Below, piece after piece: positions 1 to 8,048 of a stretch of 35,581 nucleotides of DNA (positions are counted from its first letter, which is position 1; the number at the start of each line of letters is the position of its first letter). The position numbers and the translations under genes were made by a program. The DNA is from Alphaproteobacteria bacterium (lineage in GTDB: Bacteria > Pseudomonadota > Alphaproteobacteria > JAUXUR01). The notes under the pieces are model-generated. The model searched no databases. It had not been told where the DNA came from and saw only the letters and a program-made list of their open reading frames with translations. The DNA is taken from NCBI GenBank assembly GCA_030680745.1, contig JAUXUR010000083.1, positions 1 through 35,581 of the forward strand, given 5' to 3'.

Positions 1-2
1 AA

Positions 3-119
3 AAATACAAAGACAGAGTTTTAAAAAATATAATGTCGCGTGCTCAATCGTTGGGATATGTGCTGTTAAGAAAACCGGAAAATGATGTCAAAAAAAATGA
101 CTTGTTATCAACATCTTAA
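3..119 (+). CDS. 3' end of an unidentified gene (partial)
   Basis: An open frame runs in from the window edge and ends at TAA 117-119, giving 38 residues rich in Lys, Asp and Asn and containing SRAQSLGYVLLRKP. No family is recognised. It is called coding because the frame is open to the edge and a palindromic repeat begins a few bases after its stop, the placement seen at real gene ends elsewhere in this window. It could be a chance open frame; the second frame is also open for 27 codons. Confidence 0.35.
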   Translation, partial: KYKDRVLKNIMSRAQSLGYVLLRKPENDVKKNDLLSTS

Positions 120-125
120 GTCTTG

Positions 126-235
126 GTCATTAGAAGGGGCAAAGCCCCGCGGCAATCTAAAAAACTTTTAATAAAAAATAAATTTTAGCTTTAAAGTTTA
201 AGATTGCCACACCCCCTACGGGGATTCGCAATGAC
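126..235. repeat. Palindromic repeat, family B copy 1
   Basis: This is a three-helix palindrome. The ends pair as TCATT / AATGA. A small hairpin GGGGC-AAA-GCCCC lies at 136-148, a long stem GGCAATCT...AGATTGCC (151-158 with 201-208) continues inward through an A/T-rich arm, and a second small hairpin CCCC-TACG-GGGG lies near 213-223. The layout resembles the intergenic REP-like repeats common in intracellular alphaproteobacteria. A related copy lies at about 17026-17100. Confidence 0.75.
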
Positions 236-389
236 GATTGTTTTTGTTTTTTTTAATTCAAGAGCCGAAATTCAAAAAATATAATTTTAAAATTCCGTCT
301 AAATCAAAATGTCAACAGCCCTTAATAAAAAATTAATATTTTTAATTTATACTACAATAAATACATTACTTTAAAAGAAAGGCAATATC

Positions 390-2231
390 ATGAAAAAAAT
401 TGTTTTAGCATTATTATTAGCTATATCCTATGTTCACATAAAAGGTGTAAAGGCAGAAGAACTTACAGAAGAAGAAAAAATAATAAGAACAAATGATTTT
501 CTTGATAGTTTTAAAAAAGATGAGCAAAAATATGATGTTGATGAATTTAATTTTTATGAAAATATTATGCAAGGAACTCTAGCTTTAGAATTTTTTGATA
601 TTTCAGATAACACACTCAAAAAAGTATGCAATTTAACTTGGTTGAACTTATTCAATACTAATTCGTCTAAACTACCTGAATGCATTGGAAATCTAATAAA
701 TTTGCAACAGCTCTCTGTTAATTCAGATGAATTAAAAAATATACCTGAGTCCATTGGAAATCTAATAAATTTAACAAGACTTGCTCTTAACCAAAATCAA
801 TTACAAAAACTACCTGAATCAATTGGGAATCTAACAAATTTACAATCCCTCATTCTTACTAGCAATAAATTAACAAGCTTACCTAAGTCCATTGGAAATC
901 TAATAAATTTAAAATATCTCCGACTTCAAGATAATCAATTACAAAATCTACCTGAATCCTTTGCAAATTTAACTGCTTCGATTGTATTGATTTTACTTGA
1001 CGGTAATCCGTTACAAACAAATGGCATGGGTGCCTCTTTAGGGGAAACTGAATTGCACCGCATTTTTGGGAATCGTGTTAGCCTTCCATTTGTAGGAAAA
1101 AGAAACTACTACATGATACCCATGAGTGAGAACGCACTTTACACAAAACTTGATGCCATCAATATTTCAATTAATCGTGACAAAATTAAAGATTATAAAT
1201 TGCCCAATATTCCTGATCTTGCCTGGAATGCAGACATTTTTATGAAAAATTGGGATACATTATTGCATATGCTTGTCCTTGAAGGTGAAAATGCTATTTC
1301 CTATGAATTATTAGCGAATGATTTTCAAGGTGATAATGATAATTTGAGTAACACAGAAAAAATAGAAACACGAATTTTCCCACGCTTAAATGGATTCGTT
1401 AAACATATGTGGGATCTTCCTTTAGCGCCGGGAGAAGATCAAGGATGGCAAATGTATGAAGATTCTATCCCAGAGCTCAAGAAAAACCTATCTTTTATTA
1501 TTGCGCGCATGATTGATGAAAAGCTTGATATAGATACACGTCACGTTTTAATGGCCATGCTTACCAACGCGTTGTTCCATTGCCCTACTGGTCAAAAAGA
1601 AGGCATTGAAACCATGCTTATTGCTTTAGTGACCGATGTCACACAAGAAGCATTGTTTGATAAAATATTTCTTATTTTAGCACGTGAAAAGAACATGCTC
1701 TTTAAAGTTGCTATCATGCCTGGTGATAATGGTCAAAACGTCCATATGATCAGCACTTATTTTGATAAATTAAAGGATACATTGGGGTTAACCGCCTATT
1801 TTAGTGCTTTTAAAGAGAAAATTGGTGCTATGGGAAATGATCCTTTTGGAGGACATTTAGGTAATGCTTTGGAAGCTTTTTACACAAAATTTAACCCAGA
1901 TTATCTGCTTAAAGTGATCATGGATAATATTGAAAACGAACAAGAATTTATGTCACGCATAAATGCTGAAGGTGAAGATCTTATTAAAGCGGGCGAATGT
2001 TTAATTGAATCTAAAAAACAACGATCAATTATTACTGACGATTTTGTAGGCTATCTTACAAAAGAAAAAATACTTCCAACAAAACTTAAAGATGGAAAAC
2101 CTTATCTTGAAGGATGGGAAGATTATTTCAAACAAGACCCAATGGGTGATGTCTATCCAGAGGTAAAACCTGAAGGTGTCCTAAAGATTTTGATTAAGAT
2201 GGGCGTTTTAAAAGAACGCGCGGCTCCCTAA
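390..2231 (+). CDS. Secreted leucine-rich-repeat protein
   Basis: A 613-residue protein with a classic signal peptide (Lys-rich start, hydrophobic stretch, cleavage near VKA-EE at residue 22-23). Residues about 75-205 hold five to six 23-residue leucine-rich repeats of the LPESIGNLxNLxxLxLxxN type, which form a curved protein-binding surface. The remaining ~400 residues look helical and match no domain I can name; they include the motif HCPTGQKEGI near residue 400. Bacterial proteins of this design are often host-directed effectors, but that role is inference. The start is supported by AAAGG seven bases before the ATG. The repeats are near-identical in DNA, with a 69 bp period. A strong hairpin follows the stop. 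Confidence 0.8.
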   Translation: MKKIVLALLLAISYVHIKGVKAEELTEEEKIIRTNDFLDSFKKDEQKYDVDEFNFYENIMQGTLALEFFDISDNTLKKVCNLTWLNLFNTNSSKLPECIGNLINLQQLSVNSDELKNIPESIGNLINLTRLALNQNQLQKLPESIGNLTNLQSLILTSNKLTSLPKSIGNLINLKYLRLQDNQLQNLPESFANLTASIVLILLDGNPLQTNGMGASLGETELHRIFGNRVSLPFVGKRNYYMIPMSENALYTKLDAINISINRDKIKDYKLPNIPDLAWNADIFMKNWDTLLHMLVLEGENAISYELLANDFQGDNDNLSNTEKIETRIFPRLNGFVKHMWDLPLAPGEDQGWQMYEDSIPELKKNLSFIIARMIDEKLDIDTRHVLMAMLTNALFHCPTGQKEGIETMLIALVTDVTQEALFDKIFLILAREKNMLFKVAIMPGDNGQNVHMISTYFDKLKDTLGLTAYFSAFKEKIGAMGNDPFGGHLGNALEAFYTKFNPDYLLKVIMDNIENEQEFMSRINAEGEDLIKAGECLIESKKQRSIITDDFVGYLTKEKILPTKLKDGKPYLEGWEDYFKQDPMGDVYPEVKPEGVLKILIKMGVLKERAAP

Positions 2232-2241
2232 AATTTTAATA

Positions 2242-2277
2242 TAGTCGTTTAACTTTATACGTTAAGTTAAACGACTA
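2242..2277. terminator. Hairpin after the LRR gene
   Basis: Perfect 14 bp stem (TAGTCGTTTAACTT with its complement) and an 8-nt loop, 10 nt after the stop. No U-run follows, so it may be a 3' stabiliser or a Rho-assisted terminator rather than a canonical one. The half-sequence AGTTAAACGACTA also appears at 34485-34497 next to palindrome A3. Confidence 0.6.
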
Positions 2278-2504
2278 CAGGAACCTCTTCAAAAGGCATA
2301 TTACCGCCTCTCAAGGTACACGATACACACCAATTAACAACACAAAAATAATGCCATCAATAAATTTTAACTTCAGTATATTATCAATAAAAAATAGAAA
2401 TGCACCAATGTTTAAATTAAATTACAACAAATAAAAACCATTATAATAAAAAATATTTAAATAAAAAGCATATTAACAATAATAATAATTATATTATGAC
2501 GCTC

Positions 2505-2532
2505 TTGACAAAATAAAATTTTTTTGTATTAT
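2505..2532 (+). promoter_or_regulatory. Sigma-70 type promoter for the next secreted protein
   Basis: TTGACA at 2505-2510 and TATTAT at 2527-2532, spaced 16 bp. Expected transcription start is near 2539, giving a leader of about 75 nt before the ATG at 2615. The rest of 2278-2614 is very A/T-rich and shows no gene. Confidence 0.6.
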
Positions 2533-2614
2533 TCAAACATACATTATTTAATTTAAAATAAAATTTACCATAAATTAAATAATATATACTTAAAACACAA
2601 AAAGGAATTATACG

Positions 2615-3748
2615 ATGAAATTAAATAGACTTAATATAAAATTTACATTTTTAACATTTTTTATATTATTTAGTGCAAATTCTAACTTTGCTTTTTCAGC
2701 AAAAAAATCAGATTTAGAAGCACAAAGACAAAAAATAGGTAAACACCATCATAATAATACAAATATAGTGCCGAAATTTACGATGCCTTGCTCAAGAATA
2801 AATTGTCAAAAAGCATTACCTTATTTTGCTCTTATGGCAGTGGCATCTAGCATAGGAACAATGTATACAATTAATGGTAATTTTCCAATTGTAGAAAATG
2901 ATACACCTAATTTAGGGAATGAATTAAATACATTTAATCAATTCAATGCGACAGATGTAATTTCCGCTAATAATTCAACCCTTTCAAATCAAGTCGTAAA
3001 TGAAATAGCATTATATACAGGCTCTCTCAATAAGACTGAAGAATTGTTGCCTCAAAATCAAACCAGCTGTTCGCATCATAATGCAATTGATTTTTCTACG
3101 CGTTTTGTCGCTATGGATGATGGACAAGAAACAACAACTTTTACAAATATTGGCAGAGATACAAATAATCTGCCTGTTGTTTATGGAGCAGATCAAAGTA
3201 ATGCATTAAAACAATTTGAAAATAGTTTAATTAACTATGATTTGTTTGATGATAATCAGATGATTAAAGATGGTTATGTGTATAGGATACAAAAAAACAG
3301 CGTGTTAAAGATATTGAAAGAATTAACTTCTGATAATACTCAAAAACCTAATATTGAGCTTAATATAAAAAGTGGAAGGGTCTTTGATGATTATGTAACT
3401 TTTGAAGTTGATGTATATATCAATAAGATGAAATCAAAAAAATCACTCTATATCGATGTTTCAAGTGAATATGAATCCTTTTCTACAAACAATAGCCCTT
3501 TTATGCATACATTTAATTATTTTGATAATGTGCAAGGCGCATATCATAATAATAAATATTATAAACCTGCATATGAAGATTGGAAATTAATCTTACAAAC
3601 TGTTGAAGCATTTGATAATGTAGATCTTATATTTCGAGAAAACTCTGAAAATGTAATAGAGTCAACAGGAGAATATGAAGTATTAAAGTATGACCTTCTT
3701 ATTGGGGGCACAAAAGTAAGAGAATATGAATTTAAACATAAAGTTTAA
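2615..3748 (+). CDS. Secreted protein of unknown function
   Basis: A 377-residue protein with a signal peptide (hydrophobic residues ~10-27, then FAFSA-KK). A second hydrophobic stretch at about residues 66-86 (LPYFALMAVASSIGTM) may be a membrane segment, so the protein could be anchored. Two Cys (CSRINC) sit just before it. The rest is Asn/Asp-rich and polar. No known family is recognised. The start is supported by AAGGAA about eight bases upstream, and a sigma-70 promoter lies ~80 bp upstream. It has its own promoter and terminator-like hairpin, so it is probably a single-gene unit. Confidence 0.7.
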   Translation: MKLNRLNIKFTFLTFFILFSANSNFAFSAKKSDLEAQRQKIGKHHHNNTNIVPKFTMPCSRINCQKALPYFALMAVASSIGTMYTINGNFPIVENDTPNLGNELNTFNQFNATDVISANNSTLSNQVVNEIALYTGSLNKTEELLPQNQTSCSHHNAIDFSTRFVAMDDGQETTTFTNIGRDTNNLPVVYGADQSNALKQFENSLINYDLFDDNQMIKDGYVYRIQKNSVLKILKELTSDNTQKPNIELNIKSGRVFDDYVTFEVDVYINKMKSKKSLYIDVSSEYESFSTNNSPFMHTFNYFDNVQGAYHNNKYYKPAYEDWKLILQTVEAFDNVDLIFRENSENVIESTGEYEVLKYDLLIGGTKVREYEFKHKV

Positions 3749-3773
3749 GTTTCTGTTTCTTTTATTTACAATA

Positions 3774-3805
3774 TATAAATTGGCCGATAAAAAGGCTAAT
3801 TTATA
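3774..3805. terminator. Hairpin after the secreted orphan
   Basis: Stem TATAAATTGGCC / GGCTAATTTATA with one mismatch and an 8-nt loop, 25 nt after the stop codon. No long U-run follows. Confidence 0.5.
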
Positions 3806-3864
3806 AAACAAGTGCATTCTAAAAGCTATTGTTTTATTATAAGAAATTTTATTTCTTTCTATGC

Positions 3865-3880
3865 TATAGTAAATTCTAAT
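3865..3880 (+). repeat. Possible solo end of an IS630-like element
   Basis: TATAGTAAATTCTA (14 nt) is identical to the outermost bases of the IS630-type inverted repeat at 34498 and 35442. The match then breaks down and no partner end was found nearby. It could be a relic of an excised or truncated copy, or chance in A/T-rich DNA. Confidence 0.3.
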
Positions 3881-3888
3881 AAAAATCG

Positions 3889-4022
3889 TAACACCTAACT
3901 CCCTTCCTACGTCCCGCGACTTGATCGCGGGATCCAGAAAGCGTTTTAAAAGACTTTATTCTTAATTTATAGTCATCACTTCTGTACCATGGATCCCGCG
4001 GGACGTAGGAGGTTTGTAGTGT
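3889..4022. repeat. Palindromic repeat, family C
   Basis: Left arm (3889-3936) carries CCTACGTCCCGCG, a small inner hairpin (CCCGCG-ACTTGAT-CGCGGG), then GATCCA. Right arm (3990-4012) is TGGATCCCGCGGGACGTAGG, the reverse complement of the left without the inner nine bases. Pairing extends outward (AACAC...GTGTT). The G/C-rich arms contrast strongly with the surrounding DNA. It resembles REP-type repeats seen between genes in alphaproteobacteria. Confidence 0.7.
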
Positions 4023-4134
4023 TTTCAAATTATTCCACTATAAAAACATTCACTCAATAAGGGATTGCTTTTAGATTTTTTATTATGCTACCCTTTTCAA
4101 GTTTTTAGGTGTTTAACGAAACCAAGAGGAAAAG

Positions 4135-4740
4135 ATGCATACATTTGAAGCGATAAGATCAAGACGTGCAGTAAAACATTTCGACCCAAACCATCGTTTA
4201 ACAAAAGACGAAGAAAATATGTTAATTGATTTGGCCTGTCAAACGCCTTCATCATTTAATATTCAACATTGGCGTCTTGTAAAAGTAACTGATCCAAAAT
4301 TACGCCATCAAATCCGTGAAGTTTCTGCAGATCAAGCTCAAGTAACAGATGCGTCTCTTCTTTTAGTCGTTTGTGGTGATGTAAAGGCATGGGAAAAAAA
4401 TCCCAAACGTTATTGGAATGAGACGCCAAAACAAGTACAAGACATTATCTTACCATGGATTCATTCATTTTATGACGGCAAAGAGCAACTTCAAAGAGAT
4501 GAAGTAATGCGTTCTGTTGGATTGATTGCACAAACAATTATGTTGGCAGCTAAAGCAATGAATTATGATTCTTGTCCAATGATAGGTTTTGATCAAGAAA
4601 AAGTAGCGTCTCTTATAAATCTTCCAAAAGATCACGCTATAGGAATGATGCTTGTTGTAGGTAAAATCGTTAAATTATCCGGAGCTAAACCTGGCTTTAT
4701 TGAAAAAGCTGATATGATTATTGAGAATCGTTTTTCTTAA
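4135..4740 (+). CDS. Nitroreductase-family flavoprotein
   Basis: A 201-residue protein of the FMN-dependent nitroreductase family, which uses NAD(P)H to reduce nitroaromatics, quinones or similar substrates in the cytoplasm. The N-terminal IRSRRAVKHF and the PSSFNIQHW segment are the usual FMN-phosphate and isoalloxazine contacts. The segment around residues 145-165 (YDSCPMIGFD) matches the second conserved FMN region, and the length is normal. AGAGGAAAAG directly precedes the ATG. It stands alone, flanked by palindromic repeats. The physiological substrate cannot be deduced. Confidence 0.9.
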   Translation: MHTFEAIRSRRAVKHFDPNHRLTKDEENMLIDLACQTPSSFNIQHWRLVKVTDPKLRHQIREVSADQAQVTDASLLLVVCGDVKAWEKNPKRYWNETPKQVQDIILPWIHSFYDGKEQLQRDEVMRSVGLIAQTIMLAAKAMNYDSCPMIGFDQEKVASLINLPKDHAIGMMLVVGKIVKLSGAKPGFIEKADMIIENRFS

Positions 4741-4744
4741 ATTC

Positions 4745-4851
4745 ATATAGCTGATCCCTTGTAAATTTAGATAAAGAATACAGAGAAAAGCCTATTAAAA
4801 CATAGGTAGCGACGAAATACGCGATATCGATTTATAAGGGGTCAGCTATAT
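4745..4851. repeat. Palindromic repeat, family D copy 1
   Basis: Arms ATATAGCTGATCCCTTGTAAAT (left, first 20 bases paired) and its near-complement ending AGCTATAT (right) enclose about 60 bp containing GCGACGAAATACGCGATATC. The element starts a few bases after the nitroreductase stop. Its right two thirds recur at about 6873-6956. Confidence 0.7.
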
Positions 4852-4960
4852 TTTGATAAAGCGTATCTACATCAATTTTTTCTATTTTCTTAACTTATTC
4901 TAAAAACATTGCTAAGTAGTTATGTGTCACCAAAAAAAAAATTAAAAAAATATTTTGGGG

Positions 4961-5008
4961 ATATACACCATGCTCAAACATGAAAATTTGGTCGGCAAAA
5001 GCAAGTGG
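4961..5008 (-). pseudogene. accA-like gene relic
   Basis: On the minus strand these 48 bases translate as PLAFADQIFMFEHGVY. The intact AccA encoded at 8049-9008 has LAVADQIFMFEHAVY, the conserved carboxyltransferase segment. About 31 of 40 bases match that gene, and most differences are synonymous third-position changes, so the relic came from a diverged accA homologue rather than a recent local copy. Upstream there is an in-frame stop (TAA), and downstream the similarity ends in A/T-rich DNA. Confidence 0.6.
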
Positions 5009-5044
5009 TTAGTCATATTATTAATATGTCTTGAGTAATTTTAG

Positions 5045-5072
5045 GGAGTGACCAATTCAAATTGGTCACTCC
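5045..5072. terminator. Hairpin after the kinase-like gene
   Basis: Perfect 13 bp stem GGAGTGACCAATT / AATTGGTCACTCC with a 2-nt spacer, 14 bp beyond the stop of the minus-strand gene ending at 5087. No U-run on the exit side. Confidence 0.55.
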
Positions 5073-5086
5073 TGTTACCAAAATCT

Positions 5087-6427
5087 TTAATTGGCCATAG
5101 GATAATATAGGTTTAATTTTTCCATCGCATCTTGCAAGGCCTGGGAATCCTCACGAATTCCCGAATTTAAAAGCTTAGCAATATAAGATTTATGTTGCGA
5201 GATAACCAAAGATTGTGCATCTGAAGATGACATATCAATCCCCTCGTAGCCTTTCCCAAACCAAACCAGGTAAGAGCTAGCATTACTAATGACCCTGAAA
5301 AGATTATAAAGTTTCTCATCTTCAACAGAATTTTCAATAAATAAGGGCTTAACCCTCATCGTGGCATCTAAAAACGAATGTATACGATGTGCATATTCTG
5401 CATCTAAATGCATTTCTCTCATGGGATAAGGTGAACCTATAAAAGAAAACATAAACAAGTCTGCAAAATTAACGTTTTTGTTTCTTTTAACAAAATTAAT
5501 AATTGCAGTAATCCGCGCCTTAAAAAAAGCAGAGTTCTTAAGAATGATTCCGGGTTCATATCGTCTTGTAATTGGCTCACAAACATCATCTATATACTCA
5601 AGCAAATCATGGTCTTGAAGAATATCTTCCCATCCAAGAATAATCTCTATTGACTTGTCAGACAAAGGCTGATGCAAAATTTCACGCAAAATTTGATTTC
5701 CGCGCTGTGGATAAATATCCATTGCGAATTCATGATCAAACACATAAAAACGTAACTTTCCATCATTGCAATAACGCAAGGCAATATTCTTGGCATTAAC
5801 ATCATCACTGTTACATAAAAGTTGAAAAAGTCCTATTTCTTGCATAGACTGTGAATCAAGATATTTTAAGATAAGATTACGATTTTCATCCGTATATTCC
5901 TTCAATACAAAAGCAGTTGTGACAACGGCATTGTTAGTTGAAAAATAATCACCGAAGTTACGAACCTCATCTGGAATGATAGGGGACTCTTTATCACAGA
6001 ATTGCACGAATCTTTCTATATTATATGTCCGACCATTGAATTCCGATAAATAGGCAGGAACAACGCAATTCAACCCAGATTTACGAGAAATTTGATAAAC
6101 CAAAGGTTCAAGCTTCGCTCTATCCCTATGGTATACTTTTCCACCTAATTTACACACGGCGAAGGGTATTTTCGTTTCTGCATCATAAATAACTTTAATC
6201 GGATTTTGTCCACAATTATCTTTTGCGTCGATTCTACTTAGTCCAAATCTATCAAGATGATCTTTTACTTTCTCTAAAAATGTTGTCGCTGGCCCAAATT
6301 CCGGATGATCTAAAATGTCTGGATTGGTAGCATTAAGAATCGTGATATGGAACAAAATGATGAGGACGGCAGACATAGAAATAAAAAAGATTCTTCTGCC
6401 TTGGATGGATTCAATTTTTTTAGTCAT
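5087..6427 (-). CDS. Exported protein with a PI3/4-kinase-like or HipA-like fold
   Basis: A 446-residue protein with one hydrophobic N-terminal segment (residues ~13-32) acting as signal or anchor. Residues about 75-245 follow the layout of lipid-kinase-like folds: NPIKVIYD...FAVCKLG (glycine/lysine region), a paired Glu region, then LLCNSDDVNAKNIAL resembling the catalytic loop DxxxxN, and FYVFDHEFAM in place of the metal-binding DxG. The C-terminal half is helical and unassigned. Phosphotransfer activity is therefore plausible but unproven; the DHE variant could mean altered chemistry. GAGTG lies just before the ATG. The gene has its own hairpin and no operon partner. An exported kinase-like protein suggests action on host molecules, which is inference. 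Confidence 0.55.
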   Translation of the reverse strand: MTKKIESIQGRRIFFISMSAVLIILFHITILNATNPDILDHPEFGPATTFLEKVKDHLDRFGLSRIDAKDNCGQNPIKVIYDAETKIPFAVCKLGGKVYHRDRAKLEPLVYQISRKSGLNCVVPAYLSEFNGRTYNIERFVQFCDKESPIIPDEVRNFGDYFSTNNAVVTTAFVLKEYTDENRNLILKYLDSQSMQEIGLFQLLCNSDDVNAKNIALRYCNDGKLRFYVFDHEFAMDIYPQRGNQILREILHQPLSDKSIEIILGWEDILQDHDLLEYIDDVCEPITRRYEPGIILKNSAFFKARITAIINFVKRNKNVNFADLFMFSFIGSPYPMREMHLDAEYAHRIHSFLDATMRVKPLFIENSVEDEKLYNLFRVISNASSYLVWFGKGYEGIDMSSSDAQSLVISQHKSYIAKLLNSGIREDSQALQDAMEKLNLYYPMAN

Positions 6428-7089
6428 TTTTCACTCATATTAGAATTAACATTGATATGCGTTGCATTTTTTTAATTTTTTCATTTATAAAACAAGCATA
6501 ACTTAATGATATGCTTTTATTCATCTTAAAAATAATTCAAAAAACTGCAACATGAAAGACACATAACAATTTCATAACTCATTTGCAATAAAAATTTTTT
6601 TAATTATACAAAATATACTTAGTTGTATTTGTATAATTAAAAATTATTTTATTGATTTAATACAAAAAAGTGAACCATACCCGATTCCTAAGATTTAAAG
6701 GAAGCACAATGTGCTAGATTTATGGATAATAATAATCCGTATCTTGCCCCGCTGGGCTCAAAAGCAAATAAAACGCAGCCTTTTACGAATACTAAGTATT
6801 ACCTAACGGAATTTTTGCGCCACTTCTTGATTCATGTGACCTACAAATTCTGATAAATCACCCTGATCCACATAATCCAAGGAATAAAGCCCATTAAAAT
6901 ATAGATGAGCGACGAAATACGCGATATCAATTTATAAAGGAAGAGCTATATTTTGATAAATTAGAGAATCACTAATAAGGTTTTTTACTTTTTCTTTTTT
7001 ATTTTTTTCTATTTTTTAAGTAAAAATTCTATATTTTGAAAAAGAATATCTACAGTAATTATCAATATAAACTAATTAAATTATAATTA
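6428..7089. other. Gene-poor interval of ~660 bp
   Basis: No intact gene is visible. The interval holds a perfect-looking A/T palindrome (6601-6639: TAATTATACAAA...TTTGTATAATTA), the short palindrome GCACAATGTGC near 6700, repeat D copy 2, and a 42-codon open frame on the minus strand (6931 to 6803) that overlaps this repeat. The last 130 bp before 7090 are A/T runs without recognisable signals. Confidence 0.5.
6873..6956. repeat. Repeat, family D copy 2 (one arm lost)
   Basis: It matches 4793-4856 closely, including GCGACGAAATACGCGATATC, TTTATAA and AGCTATATTTTGATAAA. The left arm of copy 1 is missing, so this copy cannot form the full palindrome. Read on the minus strand it is the start of a frame, after a TAA, that ends in GDLSEFVGHMNQEVAQKFR and stop at 6803. 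Whether that frame is a gene relic or chance is unresolved. Confidence 0.55.
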
Positions 7090-7977
7090 TTATAAATATT
7101 TTAAAAATTCTTTTCTTAAACAAAGTCTGTTTGTTTTAAAAACACCATGCTCTTTTTTGATGAATGAAATTTTTTCTTGAAAAAGATTAGATAGACTAAC
7201 GGAGGAAAACAATAAAATATTCTCATTTTTTTCAATATGAACAAGACTTAAAACCCAATGTTCAAAAAGATTATTCATAAGATTGTTGATTGAAGACAAA
7301 GAATGCTTTTTTAAAAAATTATCTATTTTATAAAGCTCTATTTGGGTGAAATGAAAACCATCAATGATTTTCGTATCATTTTTTATATTATTGTCAATAT
7401 CTTCTAAAAATCCATCTTCAATTTCTTTATAATATGACTCAATCCAATTTTCAGAAAAACAAGATAAAGGAAGCAATAGATCAAAAATTTTTTTATCTCT
7501 ATCACTTGTTACATTTGCCTTAAAACATAACGTATTTGATATAATTGCTAACAATAACAAATGAATAGAATCTTGTGATAATTGATGTAATGAATCAATC
7601 GCTTTCTCTGCAATAAGAGTTGCACATGCACCAACGGGCTCAATAATGGCTTTCTGACACAATCGATCCTTCCAAAATTTCTCATAACCATAATGATGAT
7701 CAAATACAAAATCAATTGCATCCAAAGAAATTTTTGAATCAATATGATTAGGATCAGATATATCAAGTAAAATATATCGATCCACATCTTCTAATTTGTC
7801 AATAAAAGATTCTTTATAATGATGAAATTTTTTTGGAATTGTTCCATTAAAAGGCCCAGGAAGAAATATTGAACTTTTAATATTATCTAGGGCTAATATT
7901 TCACTTAATGCAATTGCACACGCCAAAACATCAATATCAACATATTTTGTTCCTGCTGTTAAAACATATCTTTTCAT
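7090..7977 (-). CDS. DHH-family phosphoesterase
   Basis: A 295-residue cytoplasmic protein with the DHH superfamily motifs in order: TKYVDIDVLACA (Asp14, Asp16), DISD (72-75), DHH (93-95) and GACATLIAE (~110). These bind two metal ions, usually Mn2+, and hydrolyse phosphoester or phosphoanhydride bonds. The order and size resemble the manganese-dependent inorganic pyrophosphatase and exopolyphosphatase-like branch, but the C-terminal half is too diverged to choose a substrate. It lies 71 bp downstream of accA on the same strand with no clear terminator between, so it may be read through from ileS-accA. No good ribosome binding site precedes the ATG. Confidence 0.75.
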   Translation of the reverse strand: MKRYVLTAGTKYVDIDVLACAIALSEILALDNIKSSIFLPGPFNGTIPKKFHHYKESFIDKLEDVDRYILLDISDPNHIDSKISLDAIDFVFDHHYGYEKFWKDRLCQKAIIEPVGACATLIAEKAIDSLHQLSQDSIHLLLLAIISNTLCFKANVTSDRDKKIFDLLLPLSCFSENWIESYYKEIEDGFLEDIDNNIKNDTKIIDGFHFTQIELYKIDNFLKKHSLSSINNLMNNLFEHWVLSLVHIEKNENILLFSSVSLSNLFQEKISFIKKEHGVFKTNRLCLRKEFLKYL

Positions 7978-8048
7978 AAGCTAAGTATTCTACAACACTC
8001 CATAAAATGTTGATAATTTGTTCGCTATTTGATCATCTCTTTAAACAA

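Noticed and set aside
683..960. CRISPR-like periodic repeat
   Set aside because: The 69 bp period is in frame and encodes leucine-rich repeats; there are no unique spacers of constant size between short identical repeats.
390..2231. NEL-type ubiquitin ligase domain in the LRR protein
   Set aside because: The architecture (LRR then helical domain) recalls NEL effectors, but the catalytic Cys motif of that family is not recognisable; HCPTGQKEGI is different.
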